From Oscillospiraceae bacterium (GTDB lineage Bacteria; Bacillota; Clostridia; Oscillospirales; Oscillospiraceae): 64,000 nt of DNA. Of this stretch, positions 51,101 through 59,773 are shown in pieces. The DNA lies in assembly GCA_017624915.1 (NCBI GenBank), contig JAGAMC010000027.1:1-64000 (forward strand), read 5' to 3'. The notes below the pieces were generated by a model that was not told the origin of the DNA, made no database searches, and worked only from the letters and a program-made list of their open reading frames with translations. The stretch's first letter is position 1, and every line of letters begins with the position of its first letter. The position numbers and the translations under genes are program-made.

Positions 51101-51474
51101 GGCCGGGGGAGGAGGGCATCCGCTTTTTGCCGGTCAAGCTGACAAAGAGCGGACTGTCCGGTGACGGACTTGTGACGGCCCGGCGGTTTGCCCGTCTGGA
51201 ACGCCATGTGGAGCGCGTGCTGCGGGATATCTGCAGTGAGATCGCCGCGGGCAACATTGCCGCAGACCCCTTCTGGCGGGGACAGGACCGCAATGCCTGC
51301 CGCTTCTGCGACTATGCGGCCGCCTGCCACTTTGAGGAGGGACGGGGCGGCGACTGCCGCCGGTGGCTGTCCGGTGTAAAGGCGGAGGAGTTCTGGCAGC
51401 AGGTGGCCAAAGACGGCCCCGGAGACGAAGAAGCCGATCCCGAAGAAAAAGAAGGAAACGAACATGAACAATAA
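48109..51474 (+). CDS. addB: AddB subunit of helicase-exonuclease AddAB
   Basis: Processes double-strand breaks for recombination. The 1121-residue protein has an N-terminal P-loop LIIGRSGTGKSTLVLERM (about 4-21), a degenerate helicase core, and a C-terminal RecB-like nuclease domain with LRVVDYKTGKKTFDL near 905. FeS-cluster cysteines bracket the nuclease: C in YKSCHFSYF near 745 and CRFCDYAAAC near 1064. Both the nuclease and FeS residues appear intact. RBS GGAGGT before ATG 48109. It overlaps the following kinase gene by 11 bases. Confidence 0.94.
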   Translation: MLNLIIGRSGTGKSTLVLERMCKQGQGQNILLVPDPQSHETERRLCQQGGAGVSLYAEVLTFSRLANRVFQTAGGLGRRELDGGGRLLLMYRAAQSVAGRLKVYARPSRRPAFLTGLLDTADELKSCCIPPERLCAVGEEIGGNDGDRLWDLGLICGAYDAMTANIALDPRDRLTRAAQKLADCRWAQGNRFYLDGFIDFTPQQMEIIRLLLQQGDCVTVALTCDHLNEDEDGAGIFSAARRTAAQLRRMAQEMGHSCTVEVCEQPAPGRSDAMTAVETRLFGQLAGKRVPCGDDVQLFCAPDARTEVEWTAAKILELVRDKGLRYRDIGVVARSYDRYDGLVESVFDRYGIPVFRSAMSDILQKPVLTLMCAALDAVSGGYSYDDMFRYLKTDLTDVSREERDILENYVLKWDIRGRKWTQESPWVMHPRGYGFAMEDADRELLDKLDSLRRRVAAPLERLRTERDRTGRGQASALYAFLEEIGLSARLEERCDRLRQQGQLGLAQEYRQLWEILCGGLEQCARLLDDCHVEPDEFSKLLRLVLSQYEVGTIPVSLDRVAAGEMVRQSGHGVKVLFLLGADDNSIPAVNQTARLLSDDDRELLAAYGMELGLRGKDRLYREMTAVYTACTCPDRMLIVTWPCRNGSEELQPSFLVERLRRIFPDLVTQEEGDGSFRLAAPRAALERAGDVAEVRRALEQMPQWRPQVERMERAARWERGSLSREAVDRLYGKRVPMSASRMDKYKSCHFSYFMRYGLKAEPRRSAGFDAPEYGTFVHYVMEHVFREDSWRGGDGGIDTAALKELTRRAVERYVQEELGGLAHQSARFVYLFRRLAAGVDQVVENVAQELAASRFVPLDFELGFGRGQELPPVELTGDGVTVSVTGFVDRVDGWEKDGKLYLRVVDYKTGKKTFDLTEVANGMGLQMLLYLFALQHMGEERYGKSVVPAGVMYLPAREVTVSGSLGMTEAERKKLVDKQLRRHGLVLDDPQVLQAMERPGEEGIRFLPVKLTKSGLSGDGLVTARRFARLERHVERVLRDICSEIAAGNIAADPFWRGQDRNACRFCDYAAACHFEEGRGGDCRRWLSGVKAEEFWQQVAKDGPGDEEADPEEKEGNEHEQ

Positions 51475-52300
51475 CAGTAAGAACGTCCTTATCATCAACG
51501 ATATGCCCGGCTACGGCAAGGTGGCGCTGGCCGCCATGCTGCCGGTGCTGTCCCACATGGGCCACAGTGTTTACAATCTGCCCACCGCGCTGGTGTCCAA
51601 CACGCTGGACTACGGAAAGTTCACCATTCTGGACACCACCGAGTATATGAAGGGCGCCATTGAGGTGTGGAAGCAGCTTGGCTTTCAGTTTGACTGCATT
51701 ACCACCGGCTTTCTGGCCGGAGCCGAGCAGGTGGATATTATCCGCCAGTTTATTGACAGCCAGAAAAAAGAGGGGCTTCTGGTCATGACCGATCCCATCA
51801 TGGGGGATGACGGCGCACTGTACAACGGCGTGACTCCCGAGACGGTGGACAATATGCGCCGACTTCTCGGTGTGGCAGACGTGATCGTCCCCAACGTGAC
51901 CGAGGCACAGTTCCTCACCGGCCTTTACGAGGGTGCGCCCAGCCTGAGCGCTGAGCAGGCCCGGCAGGTGGTGGACGGACTGCGGGCCTTCGGTCCCCGC
52001 TCGGTCATCGTGACCAGCGGAGTTGCCGCCGAGAGCGGGGAGCATGTGGTCTGGGGCTATGACCATGCCCAGGATGAGTATTTTACCATCCCCTACAGGT
52101 TCATCCGTGTCCACTTCCCCGGCACCGGGGATATGTTCTCCGCCGTGCTGCTGGGTGAACTGCTCAAGGGCAAACAGCTGCGTCCGGCGGTAAAACGGGC
52201 CATGGACGTGCTGGAAAAACTCATTTTCCTTGAGCAGGATGAGCTTGAAAAGAACAAGGGTATTCGGATCGAGAAGTATCTTGATGTGCTCAATGACTGA
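51464..52300 (+). CDS. pdxY: Pyridoxal/pyridoxamine kinase-like protein
   Basis: A 278-residue ribokinase-like enzyme of the PdxK/PdxY group that phosphorylates B6 vitamers. It starts NVLIINDMPGYGKVALAAMLPVL (the family's D-x-x-G-x-G start), has TTGFLAGAEQV near 85, MTDPIMGDDGALYNG near 107, PNVTEAQFLTG near 144, and the anion hole and catalytic Asp in HFPGTGDMFSAVLLGELL near 220. It lies between addB and addA, overlapping addB by 11 bases and 25 bases before addA. The link to DNA repair is not obvious; co-expression may be incidental. Substrate assigned by family, not proven. Confidence 0.88.
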   Translation: MNNNSKNVLIINDMPGYGKVALAAMLPVLSHMGHSVYNLPTALVSNTLDYGKFTILDTTEYMKGAIEVWKQLGFQFDCITTGFLAGAEQVDIIRQFIDSQKKEGLLVMTDPIMGDDGALYNGVTPETVDNMRRLLGVADVIVPNVTEAQFLTGLYEGAPSLSAEQARQVVDGLRAFGPRSVIVTSGVAAESGEHVVWGYDHAQDEYFTIPYRFIRVHFPGTGDMFSAVLLGELLKGKQLRPAVKRAMDVLEKLIFLEQDELEKNKGIRIEKYLDVLND

Positions 52301-52325
52301 GTAACTGTAAACGGAGGTGTCCGCA

Positions 52326-55300
52326 ATGGCTTTTCTCCTGACAGACGAACAGAAACGGGCGGTGGAAAACCGGGGCGGAGCACTGCTGGTGTCCGCGGCT
52401 GCCGGCTCCGGCAAGACCCGTGTGCTGGTGGAGCGGCTGATGGACCGGGTGAGCCGGCACGGGGCGGATATCGACCGCTTTCTGGTCATCACCTACACCA
52501 AGGCCGCGGCGGCGGAACTGCGGGGGCGCATTGCCCGGGAACTGAATGAGCGGCTGGCAGAAAATCCCGCGGACGGGCATCTGAGAAAGCAGACCACCCT
52601 GCTCTACCGAGCCCAGATCTCCACCATCCACGCCTTCTGCGCGGGACTGCTGCGGGAAAATGCCGCCGCGCTGGACATGGACCCGGACTTTCGCCTGTGT
52701 GACGAGGGGGAGGCGGCGGTGCTCATGTCACAGGCGCTGGACCGCCTGATGGAGCGCCGGTACGAGCAGCTCGATCCGAACAGTGATTTTGCCCACCTGG
52801 TGGACACTATGTCCGCCGGGCGGGATGACAGCCGGCTGGTGCAGATCGTGCTGGACGTGTTCCGCCGTATCCAGAGCCATCCGGACCCTGATCAGTGGCT
52901 GACCGATCAGGAGAAAGTCTGGAAGCTGGAGGGTATAGACGATGTGGCCCGGACTGCCTGGGGTGCGGCCCTGATGGAGCAGCTTCGGGGACAGGCGGCC
53001 TACAGCCTTGACCGGCTGGAGCTTGCGCTGGGGCTGTGCGGCGCGGACCCTGTGCTGGCGGCCAACTATGCCCCTTCACTGGAGCAAAGCGCGCAGGAGG
53101 TGCGCGCGCTGTGCCGGGCGCAGAGCTGGGATCAGGTGTGTGAAGCCCTGCCTGTGACCTTTGCGCCGGTGGGCCGAAAACGGGGCGTAGAGGATGTGCA
53201 GACGGCCGAACGGGTCAAGGGGCTGCGCACCCGGGCAAAGGCCCAGCTTGACAAGCTGGCGGGCTGGTTCGAGGAGGACAGCGCCCAGCTGCTGCACGAC
53301 CTGCGCAAAGCGAGCCCCGCGGTGATGGGGCTGCTGGCGCTGGTGCGTGATTTTGATGAGGAATACCGGCAGGAAAAGCGGCGGCGCAATGTGGTGGACT
53401 TTTCCGATCTGGAGCATCTGGCGGTGCGCCTGCTCTATGACCCCCGGACCGGCATGCAGACGGACCTGGCACGTAACTGCAGCCTGCGCTTTGACGAGGT
53501 CATGGTGGACGAGTTTCAGGACACCAATCAGGTGCAGAACGCCATTTTTCGGGCTGTGTCCGACGGCGGACGGGACCTGTTCACCGTGGGCGATGTGAAG
53601 CAGTCCATTTACCGCTTCCGGCTGGCCGACCCCACCATCTTCCTGCAGCGTTACCAGACGTTTAAGCTGTGGGATGAGGCCGGGGAGGGCGAGCCCCGCA
53701 AGCTGATGCTCAGCCGCAATTTCCGATCCCGGCCCCAGGTGCTGGAGGGGGTCAACGACCTGTTCCGTGACCTGATGAGCCGGCAGTTTGGCGAGATGGA
53801 CTACACCGATGATCAGGCCCTTGTTCCCGGTGCGGACTTCCCGGAAGAGGGGGACTGGCGGGTAGAGCTGGATGTGGTGGATACGGGCGCGGAGGACGAC
53901 GACCCGGAGGAGCGTGAGGACAAGAATCTGCTGGAGGCCCGAAACGCCGCCCGACGCATCCGTCAGCTGCTGGATGAGGGGATGCCTGTTGGCGGCCGAC
54001 CCCTGCGGGCTGACGATGTGATGATCCTGCTGCGGTCTCCCGGCCCGGTGCTCCATCACTATATCCGGGCGCTGAACGAACAGAATATCCCCTGGTCGGC
54101 AGACACGGGGGAGGATTTCTTCTCTTTTACCGAGGTGAACGTGGCCCTGTCGCTGCTGCGTATCGTGGACAACCCGCGCCAGGACGTGGCCCTCATTTCC
54201 GCACTGCGCTCCCCGGTGTATGATTTTTCCGCAGACCGACTTGCGCAGCTGCGGGCGCAGGCCAAAGGCGACTTTTTCACCGCCGTGACCGAAGCGGCCC
54301 AACGGGGGGAAGAGGACTGCGCGGCTTTTTTGGAGGAACTGGACGAATTGCGCTTCGGCGCGAGCGACCGCACCTGCAGCCAGATGGTCTGGCATATCTA
54401 CGAACAGACCAATCTGCTGGGACTGTTTTCCGCCATGCCCGAGGGGGACAGCCGCCGCTCGCACTTGCTCACTGTGTATCAGCTGGCCCGGCAGCAGGAG
54501 GGGGCGGGCTGCCACACTCTGTTCGACTTCCTGCTGCGGCTGGATCGGCTGCGGGACAGCGGTCAGCCCATTTCCTCCGGAGGTGCCGCCCGGGAGGGCG
54601 GTGTGCGCATCCTGTCCATACACCGCTCCAAGGGCCTGGAAGCGCCGGTGGTGCTGGTGTGCGGGCTGGCCCGCCGCTTTAATCGGGTGGACATGTACCA
54701 GCCGGTCCTGTTCCACTCCGAACTGGGCATCGGACCTAAGTATCTGGACCGGGAACGCCGCATCGAGCTGAACACCGTTGCCCGCCGGGCTGTGGCGCAG
54801 ACGCTGGACAGCGAAATGCTGGCGGAGGAGCTGCGGCTTCTCTATGTGGCCATGACCCGGGCCAAGGAAAAACTGATCCTGTCTGTGGCCATGCCCCGGC
54901 TGGGGCAGGCCCTTGCCGGACTGAAGGAGGATCTGGGCATTCCGCCGGCCCCGCAGGCCTTGGCCGGCTGCTCATCCATGGCCCAGTGGGTGCTGCTGAG
55001 CGTCATGAGCCGCAGATCCGGTCAGGAACTGCGTGAACTGGCAGGCGCAAGTGAACCCGCACAGACAGACTACACCTATGGCTGGGACGTGCGTGTGGTG
55101 GACGCAACAGCACCGGTGCAGCGCATCCGCGGGAATAAGACCGGGGAAAAGGAGCGGACCGGGCCGGACCCGGAACTGCTGCGGGAGCGCTTTGCCTGGC
55201 AGTACGAGCATGCCGAAGCGGCGGATATTCCATCCAAAATCACCGCCACCCAGCTCAAGGGGCGCACACTGGATCAGGAGGCGGCCCAGGACACGCAGCC

Positions 55301-55868
55301 TCCGCAGGAGAAGAAGGCTGCCCCGCTGTACCGCCCCGATTTCGCGGCGGAAAAGCTGGGGCTCACCCCCGCCCAGCGGGGCACCGCCCTGCATCTGGTG
55401 ATGCAGTATCTGGATTTTGCCAAGGGCGGCAGCGAGGAGGAGATCGCGGCGGAGATCCGCCGTCTGGTGGACGGTGAATTCATCACCCCGCTGGAGGGCG
55501 AGGCCGCCGACCCCAAGCGCCTTGCGGCCTTTTTCCGGTCTGAGCTGGGTGTGCAGATGGCCCGGATGCAGCTGCACAGGGAGTTTAAATTCTCCGTGCT
55601 GGTGGATGCGCAGGATTATTACCCTCAAATCAGTGGGGAAAAGCTGCTGCTTCAGGGCGTGGTGGACTGCTGGTTTGAGACGGATGACGGCATCACCGTG
55701 GTGGACTTTAAGAGCGACCGGGTGAGCGAGCAGACCGTTATGCAGCGGGCTGCGGACTACGCCCCACAGCTGGAGGCCTATGCCCGGGCGCTGAGCGCCA
55801 TGACGGGAAAACCCGTTACACGCCGGGTGCTCTGGTTTTTTGCCCTTGACCGGGCAGTCGAGGTGTAA
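52326..55868 (+). CDS. addA: AddA subunit of helicase-exonuclease AddAB
   Basis: UvrD/Rep-type helicase with nuclease. The 1180-residue protein has Walker A SAAAGSGKTRVLVERL (about 26-41), motif II VDEFQDTNQVQN near 395, VGDVKQSIYRFRLADP near 422, motif IV-VI LSIHRSKGLEAPVVLV near 760 and LLYVAMTRAKEKL near 840, and a C-terminal RecB-type nuclease domain with GITVVDFKSDRV near 1124. The start ATG 52326 follows GGAGGTG; an in-frame GTG at 52317 is inside that site. No terminator is obvious after the stop; rpmE has its own promoter. Confidence 0.95.
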   Translation: MAFLLTDEQKRAVENRGGALLVSAAAGSGKTRVLVERLMDRVSRHGADIDRFLVITYTKAAAAELRGRIARELNERLAENPADGHLRKQTTLLYRAQISTIHAFCAGLLRENAAALDMDPDFRLCDEGEAAVLMSQALDRLMERRYEQLDPNSDFAHLVDTMSAGRDDSRLVQIVLDVFRRIQSHPDPDQWLTDQEKVWKLEGIDDVARTAWGAALMEQLRGQAAYSLDRLELALGLCGADPVLAANYAPSLEQSAQEVRALCRAQSWDQVCEALPVTFAPVGRKRGVEDVQTAERVKGLRTRAKAQLDKLAGWFEEDSAQLLHDLRKASPAVMGLLALVRDFDEEYRQEKRRRNVVDFSDLEHLAVRLLYDPRTGMQTDLARNCSLRFDEVMVDEFQDTNQVQNAIFRAVSDGGRDLFTVGDVKQSIYRFRLADPTIFLQRYQTFKLWDEAGEGEPRKLMLSRNFRSRPQVLEGVNDLFRDLMSRQFGEMDYTDDQALVPGADFPEEGDWRVELDVVDTGAEDDDPEEREDKNLLEARNAARRIRQLLDEGMPVGGRPLRADDVMILLRSPGPVLHHYIRALNEQNIPWSADTGEDFFSFTEVNVALSLLRIVDNPRQDVALISALRSPVYDFSADRLAQLRAQAKGDFFTAVTEAAQRGEEDCAAFLEELDELRFGASDRTCSQMVWHIYEQTNLLGLFSAMPEGDSRRSHLLTVYQLARQQEGAGCHTLFDFLLRLDRLRDSGQPISSGGAAREGGVRILSIHRSKGLEAPVVLVCGLARRFNRVDMYQPVLFHSELGIGPKYLDRERRIELNTVARRAVAQTLDSEMLAEELRLLYVAMTRAKEKLILSVAMPRLGQALAGLKEDLGIPPAPQALAGCSSMAQWVLLSVMSRRSGQELRELAGASEPAQTDYTYGWDVRVVDATAPVQRIRGNKTGEKERTGPDPELLRERFAWQYEHAEAADIPSKITATQLKGRTLDQEAAQDTQPPQEKKAAPLYRPDFAAEKLGLTPAQRGTALHLVMQYLDFAKGGSEEEIAAEIRRLVDGEFITPLEGEAADPKRLAAFFRSELGVQMARMQLHREFKFSVLVDAQDYYPQISGEKLLLQGVVDCWFETDDGITVVDFKSDRVSEQTVMQRAADYAPQLEAYARALSAMTGKPVTRRVLWFFALDRAVEV

Positions 55869-55919
55869 GAATACAGGGGGAAGAACCGAAAAATACTGAA
55901 AAAAATATCGCAAAACCCC

Positions 55920-55948
55920 TTGCAATTCAAAAAAAGGCGTGCTATACT
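55920..55948 (+). promoter_or_regulatory. Strong promoter of rpmE
   Basis: TTGCAA (55920-55925), 17-base spacer, TATACT (55943-55948). Confidence 0.75.
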
Positions 55949-55998
55949 ATCACATGCGCTTTCCAGAAAACCCTTATAAATGAAAGAGGTGAACACAA

Positions 55999-56202
55999 AT
56001 GAAGGAAGGCATCCATCCCAACTACGAGCAGACCACCATTCGCTGCGCCTGCGGCAATGTGATCGAGACTGGCTCCACTCAGAAGGACATCCGTGTCGAA
56101 GTTTGCTCCAAGTGTCACCCCTTCTACACCGGCAAGCAGAAGATGGTGGATACTGGCGGTCGTGTCAGCCGCTTCAACAAGAAGTTCGGTCTGGACAAGT
56201 AA
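55999..56202 (+). CDS. rpmE: 50S ribosomal protein L31, zinc-binding form
   Basis: A 67-residue ribosomal protein. It keeps the zinc ligands of the C+ form: CAC near residue 16-18 and [12 protein letters not shown] near 37-48. The C-terminal [14 protein letters not shown] is typical. GAAAGAGGTG precedes ATG 55999. It has its own promoter and a clean terminator. The presence of the C+ form hints that a zinc-free paralogue, if any, is elsewhere. Confidence 0.96.
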   Translation: MKEGIHPNYEQTTIRCACGNVIETGSTQKDIRVEVCSKCHPFYTGKQKMVDTGGRVSRFNKKFGLDK

Positions 56203-56213
56203 ATTCCGCATTC

Positions 56214-56243
56214 AAAAACCGCACCTTTTTGGTGCGGTTTTTT
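56214..56243 (+). terminator. Terminator after rpmE
   Basis: Stem AAAAACCGCACC / GGTGCGGTTTTT around TTTTT, followed by T-run. Confidence 0.85.
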
Positions 56244-56291
56244 GTTTATTGGCATATAATAGCTTTATCTGAGAAAACGGAGGGGACTTCC

Positions 56292-56789
56292 ATGGTCAAA
56301 ACAGATCCCAAAACCTTGAAGGAAAATATATTTTCCCTGATCGGGGACGAGTGGATGCTCATCACCGCCGGCGGGGAGGTCGTGAACACCATGACCGCCA
56401 GCTGGGGCGGACTGGGTATCATGTGGGGCGAGCCCTGCGCCACCGTCTACATCCGCCCTCAGCGCTATACCAAGGAGTTTGTGGACCGGGAGGAGTACTT
56501 CACACTGTCCTTCTTCGCCCCCGAGTATAAAAAGCAGCTGTCCCTGTGCGGCAGCAAGTCCGGACGGGACGTGGACAAGGTGAGCGAATGCGGCTTTACC
56601 GTTGCCCGTACCTCGCAGGGGGCGCCTTATTTTGAGCAGGCCCGTCTGGTGCTGGTGTGCCGCAAGCTGTATGTTCAGGAGATGGACGGCGCGGCCATGC
56701 CCGCCGAGGTGCGGGAGAAGTGGTATCCCCAGCAGGACTACCACACCATGTATATCGGACAGATCGTGGAGGCCTATACGCAAGAGTGA
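56292..56789 (+). CDS. Flavin reductase-like (FMN-binding split barrel) protein
   Basis: A 165-residue protein of the flavin reductase / FMN-binding split-barrel type. Residues 20-50 (WMLITAGGEVVNTMTASWGGLGIMWGEP) carry the T-x-S-x-G flavin-contact region, and EYFTLSFFAPEYKKQL near 70 the second. Members bind FMN and often reduce flavins or unknown small molecules. I start it at ATG 56292 behind CGGAGGGG; the same frame runs open upstream across rpmE but is not coding there. hflX follows 13 bases later, so they may be co-transcribed. Substrate unknown. Confidence 0.85.
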   Translation: MVKTDPKTLKENIFSLIGDEWMLITAGGEVVNTMTASWGGLGIMWGEPCATVYIRPQRYTKEFVDREEYFTLSFFAPEYKKQLSLCGSKSGRDVDKVSECGFTVARTSQGAPYFEQARLVLVCRKLYVQEMDGAAMPAEVREKWYPQQDYHTMYIGQIVEAYTQE

Positions 56790-56802
56790 CCCGGAGGGAC
56801 TT

Positions 56803-58089
56803 ATGACCGAGAACAATGCTGACAAGATCATCAACCGCGCGGTGCTGGTGGGCCTGAACGCCCACAGCCTGAACAACGACGAAAATGCCACCGACAGCTC
56901 CATGGAGGAACTTGCCGCTCTGCTGGAGACGGCGGGGGGACAGTGTATGGGCACCGTCATGCAGTCCAAGGACAGCCCCGACCCCCGCACCTTTATCGGC
57001 GAGGGCAAGGTGGCAGAGGTGAAGGAGCTTGTGCAGGCTGTGGGGGCCAATATGGTCATCTTTGACAACAGCCTGTCGCCCTCTCAGCAACGTGTGCTGT
57101 GCGAGGATCTGGGCGTGTCCGTTCTGGACCGATCTGCCCTGATCCTGGACATTTTTGCCCAGCGGGCCCGGACCCGGGAGGGCCGCCTGCAGGTGGAACT
57201 TGCCCAGTACAAGTACCTGCTGCCCCGCCTGCTGGGCATGTGGACCCATCTGGAGCGGCAGGAGGGTGCCATCGGTACCCGCGGCCCCGGCGAGACTCAG
57301 CTGGAGACCGACCGAAGACACATCCGCCGCAAGATCTCCAAGCTGGAGGAGGAGCTGCGGGACGTGCGCCGCATCCGGGGCGTACAACGGGAACGGCGCA
57401 TGAAAAACGAAGTGCCTGTGGTGGCCATCGTGGGCTATACCAACGCGGGCAAGTCCACCCTGCTCAACAAGCTGACCGGGGCGGATATCCCCGCCAACAA
57501 CCGCCTGTTCGACACCCTTGACACCACCACCCGCATGCTGGAGATCAGTGACACCTGCACCGTGCTCATTTCGGACACCGTGGGCTTTATCTCCAAGCTG
57601 CCCCACCATCTGGTGGAGGCCTTCAAGGCCACGCTGGAGGAGCTGGAGTTTGCCGACCTGCTGCTGCATGTCATCGACGCGTCCAACCCCGAGTGGCGGG
57701 ATCAGGCGGCGGTGGTGGACAACCTGATCCGGGAACTGGGTGCGGAGCAGACCCCCCGGCTGGAAGTGTTCAATAAATGCGACCGCTATGTGGGAGAGAT
57801 CCGTCCCCATGGAGAGAACATGGTGTCTGTCTCTGCCAAAACCGGGGAGGGTGTCGACCGGCTGCTGGAGGCCATCGGAAAGCGGCTGGACAGCGGCGCC
57901 CGCCGGGTGACCATCCACCTGCCCTATGACAAGGGCGGCATCCTTGAGGCTTTGTACCGGGACGCCAAGGTGGAAAAGGTGGACTACTCGGACACCATCG
58001 ACGTGGTGGCGGTGTGCAATCCCAGGACCATCGGGCAGCTTGGCCCACTGGTGGAGGGGTGGCAGCCCCATAAGGAGCCGTGGGAATAA
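56803..58089 (+). CDS. hflX: Ribosome-associated GTPase HflX
   Basis: A GTPase that binds the 50S subunit and rescues stalled ribosomes. The 428-residue protein has the N-terminal HflX domain (IGEGKVAEVKELV near 64; GIGTRGPGETQLETDRR near 162) followed by the G domain: GYTNAGKSTLLNKL (G1, near 210), DTLDTTTR, DTVGFISKLPHHLVEAFKATLEE (G3, near 258) and NKCD (G4, near 325). Start ATG 56803 follows CCGGAGGG. The frame is open to 56602 inside the previous gene, but without an RBS. Confidence 0.95.
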   Translation: MTENNADKIINRAVLVGLNAHSLNNDENATDSSMEELAALLETAGGQCMGTVMQSKDSPDPRTFIGEGKVAEVKELVQAVGANMVIFDNSLSPSQQRVLCEDLGVSVLDRSALILDIFAQRARTREGRLQVELAQYKYLLPRLLGMWTHLERQEGAIGTRGPGETQLETDRRHIRRKISKLEEELRDVRRIRGVQRERRMKNEVPVVAIVGYTNAGKSTLLNKLTGADIPANNRLFDTLDTTTRMLEISDTCTVLISDTVGFISKLPHHLVEAFKATLEELEFADLLLHVIDASNPEWRDQAAVVDNLIRELGAEQTPRLEVFNKCDRYVGEIRPHGENMVSVSAKTGEGVDRLLEAIGKRLDSGARRVTIHLPYDKGGILEALYRDAKVEKVDYSDTIDVVAVCNPRTIGQLGPLVEGWQPHKEPWE

Positions 58090-58119
58090 AAGGGGCGGGG
58101 TGGCGGTCACAAGCACCAT

Positions 58120-58341
58120 TCAGATGTGTTCCCGGGACTGTGTGAGAATATGCAGGTCAAAGGCGTGCTGGGACAGATAATCCAATACACGGGCAAAGGT
58201 CTGTTCCATCAACTCTTGGGGCAGGTCGGCCATAGCGGCGGAGCGCTGCTCCATACGCAGGGTCATGGCCTCCACTAAAATAACATCCTGAATGATGTCG
58301 TTGATGGTTTCGTAGAGTTCTGTCTCTCGATTGAAGTTCAT
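58120..58341 (-). CDS. Small hypothetical protein
   Basis: A 73-residue acidic, alpha-helical protein without a family I recognise. GAGGTGACG precedes ATG 58341, which starts MNFNRETELYETIND; the open frame continues to 58374 without a better site. It runs convergent to hflX, with 30 bases between their ends. Composition matches the host genome. Residues 8-55 look like a two-helix bundle (METAI-type: VILVEAMTLRMEQRSAAMADL). It may be a real conserved Clostridia protein. A minus-strand promoter cannot be identified with certainty in the gap to the repeat region. Confidence 0.6.
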   Translation of the reverse strand: MNFNRETELYETINDIIQDVILVEAMTLRMEQRSAAMADLPQELMEQTFARVLDYLSQHAFDLHILTQSREHI

Positions 58342-58384
58342 GTTCGTCACCTCAGAATTGAATATAACACACAATTTTTAAAAG

Positions 58385-59115
58385 TGTTGATTTCACTATC
58401 GAGCGATAGTAGAATTTTTTAAAATGCTATCATGAAATAGGTGTTTTGACAATTGATAGCTTTCAGCTATATATTTGGTGTGGTTCGGCGGGTAGGAGGG
58501 GGTGTTTCGCCCCCGGGCGAGGTACTTTTGTGGCGGCACAAAAGTACCCAAAAAGCCGCTTAGAAACCAAATGGTTTCTAAGAACTTCCTTTTCCAAAAG
58601 ACCTGCTTGCTGAGTGCTTCCCATCCGGCGCCGGGTGACGACACATTCCGCATCCGCTTGCTGCCGCAGTTTTGCTGTCCCTGCCACATCCAGCCCCTGC
58701 TTCGGCGCGCCGGACTGCGGTGGTGCGCTGCGGGTTTTGAGCGGGGGAACGATAGCGGCACAGGGCAGGCGCCACATGGTGGATAGACCGGAAATCTTGT
58801 TTGATTGAGCGGGGCGGCAGCCTAATCGGCGCTTGCACAGTCCTGTTACGACAGCGCCGGACGTGAGGAAATCCCTTGGCTGACATTCCCCGTAAAAAAC
58901 GGGGTCCGGGGTGCGGAGTGTAAGAGATGAGCGGCTAAGCCGCGAAATCTCGCCCACTCAAACCCCGGCGGCGTTTTGCCTACTTTGCCGACGTGGGCAA
59001 AGTAGGTCGCCCCGCAGGGCGAAATCTTTTTGCACCGGGGGCGAAACAACCCCTATTGCGCCCCGCAGGGCGAACTGTTTTTGCCCCATACAAATGAAGA
59101 GTAAGAGGTAATCCC
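58385..59115. repeat. Hairpin-rich, gene-free region
   Basis: About 730 bases without a credible gene, holding several clear hairpins: GGTACTTTTGTG/CACAAAAGTACC (58521-58532/58537-58548), CTTAGAAACCA/TGGTTTCTAAG (58559-58569/58572-58582), CCTACTTTGCC/GGCAAAGTAGG (58979-58989/58996-59006), and two copies of CGCCCCGCAGGGCG (59008-59021, 59059-59072) in a similar context (…GGGCGAA..TTTTTGC). Open frames here show no normal codon use and I do not call them. The pattern is that of a dispersed repeat insertion rather than a coding region. Confidence 0.6.
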
Positions 59116-59754
59116 ATGACCGAATATTACATTCCCACCAAGCGCAGCGAGGCCCGTCTGGTGGAAAAGCGCTCGGAATTTATCGGCCGGGTCTGGCGGG
59201 TGGAGAGCGAGGAGCAGGCCCGGGCCTGCATCGAGGCCACCCGCAAAAAGGACTACGCCGCCAACCACCACTGCTGGTGCTATATCATCCGGGACGGCGC
59301 GGTGCGCTACTCCGACGACGGCGAGCCTCAGGGAACGGCAGGTCAGCCCATGCTCAACGTGTTCCAGCGGGAGGGCGTGGAAAATGTGTGCTGCGTGGTC
59401 ACCCGCTATTTCGGCGGCATTCTGCTGGGTGCGGGTGGTCTGGTGCGCGCCTATACCCAGAGCGCCAAGGACGCGCTGGACGCGGCGGGCATCTCGGTGG
59501 TGCGCCGCTGGGTGGCCATGGAGCTGCCCTGTACCTATAACCAGTTCGAGACCATGCGCCGGGAGGTGGCCGCCTTTGACGGCGTGGTGGAGAATGTGGA
59601 CTACGGCGCGGACGTAGTGCTGTCCGTACTGCTGCCTGAGGAGCGGGCAGAGGAATTTACCGCCCGCATCGTGGACGTGACCGCCGGAACGGTGGAGCCG
59701 CTGGTGTCCGGCGAGCAGTTCAAAGATGTGCCATGGCGGGAGCCTGTGGGATAA
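59116..59754 (+). CDS. YigZ/IMPACT-family protein
   Basis: A 212-residue protein of the YigZ (UPF0029) family, with an N-terminal IMPACT domain. Its marks are FIGRVWRVESEEQARACIE near residue 22, NHHCWCYIIR near 51, YSDDGEPQGTAGQPML near 66 and VTRYFGGILLGAGGLVRAYTQSAKDAL near 95. The C-terminal ~75 residues form the DUF1949-type domain (CTYNQFETMRREV near 140). Function is unclear; RNA or ribosome binding has been proposed. RBS AAGAGGTAA before ATG 59116. Strong terminator follows. Confidence 0.92.
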   Translation: MTEYYIPTKRSEARLVEKRSEFIGRVWRVESEEQARACIEATRKKDYAANHHCWCYIIRDGAVRYSDDGEPQGTAGQPMLNVFQREGVENVCCVVTRYFGGILLGAGGLVRAYTQSAKDALDAAGISVVRRWVAMELPCTYNQFETMRREVAAFDGVVENVDYGADVVLSVLLPEERAEEFTARIVDVTAGTVEPLVSGEQFKDVPWREPVG

Positions 59755-59773
59755 AAAGTGGATACAAACAGCC

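Noticed and set aside
48079..51498. Minus-strand open frame of about 1139 codons opposite addB
   Set aside because: Antisense shadow of a well-supported gene.
55980..56291. N-terminal extension of the flavin reductase overlapping rpmE
   Set aside because: It is out of frame with the certain rpmE gene and crosses its terminator; ATG 56292 has an RBS.
58463..58957. Minus-strand 164-codon frame in the hairpin-rich region
   Set aside because: It runs through several perfect hairpins and repeats; no RBS or domain, and similar frames are expected wherever this kind of repeat occurs.
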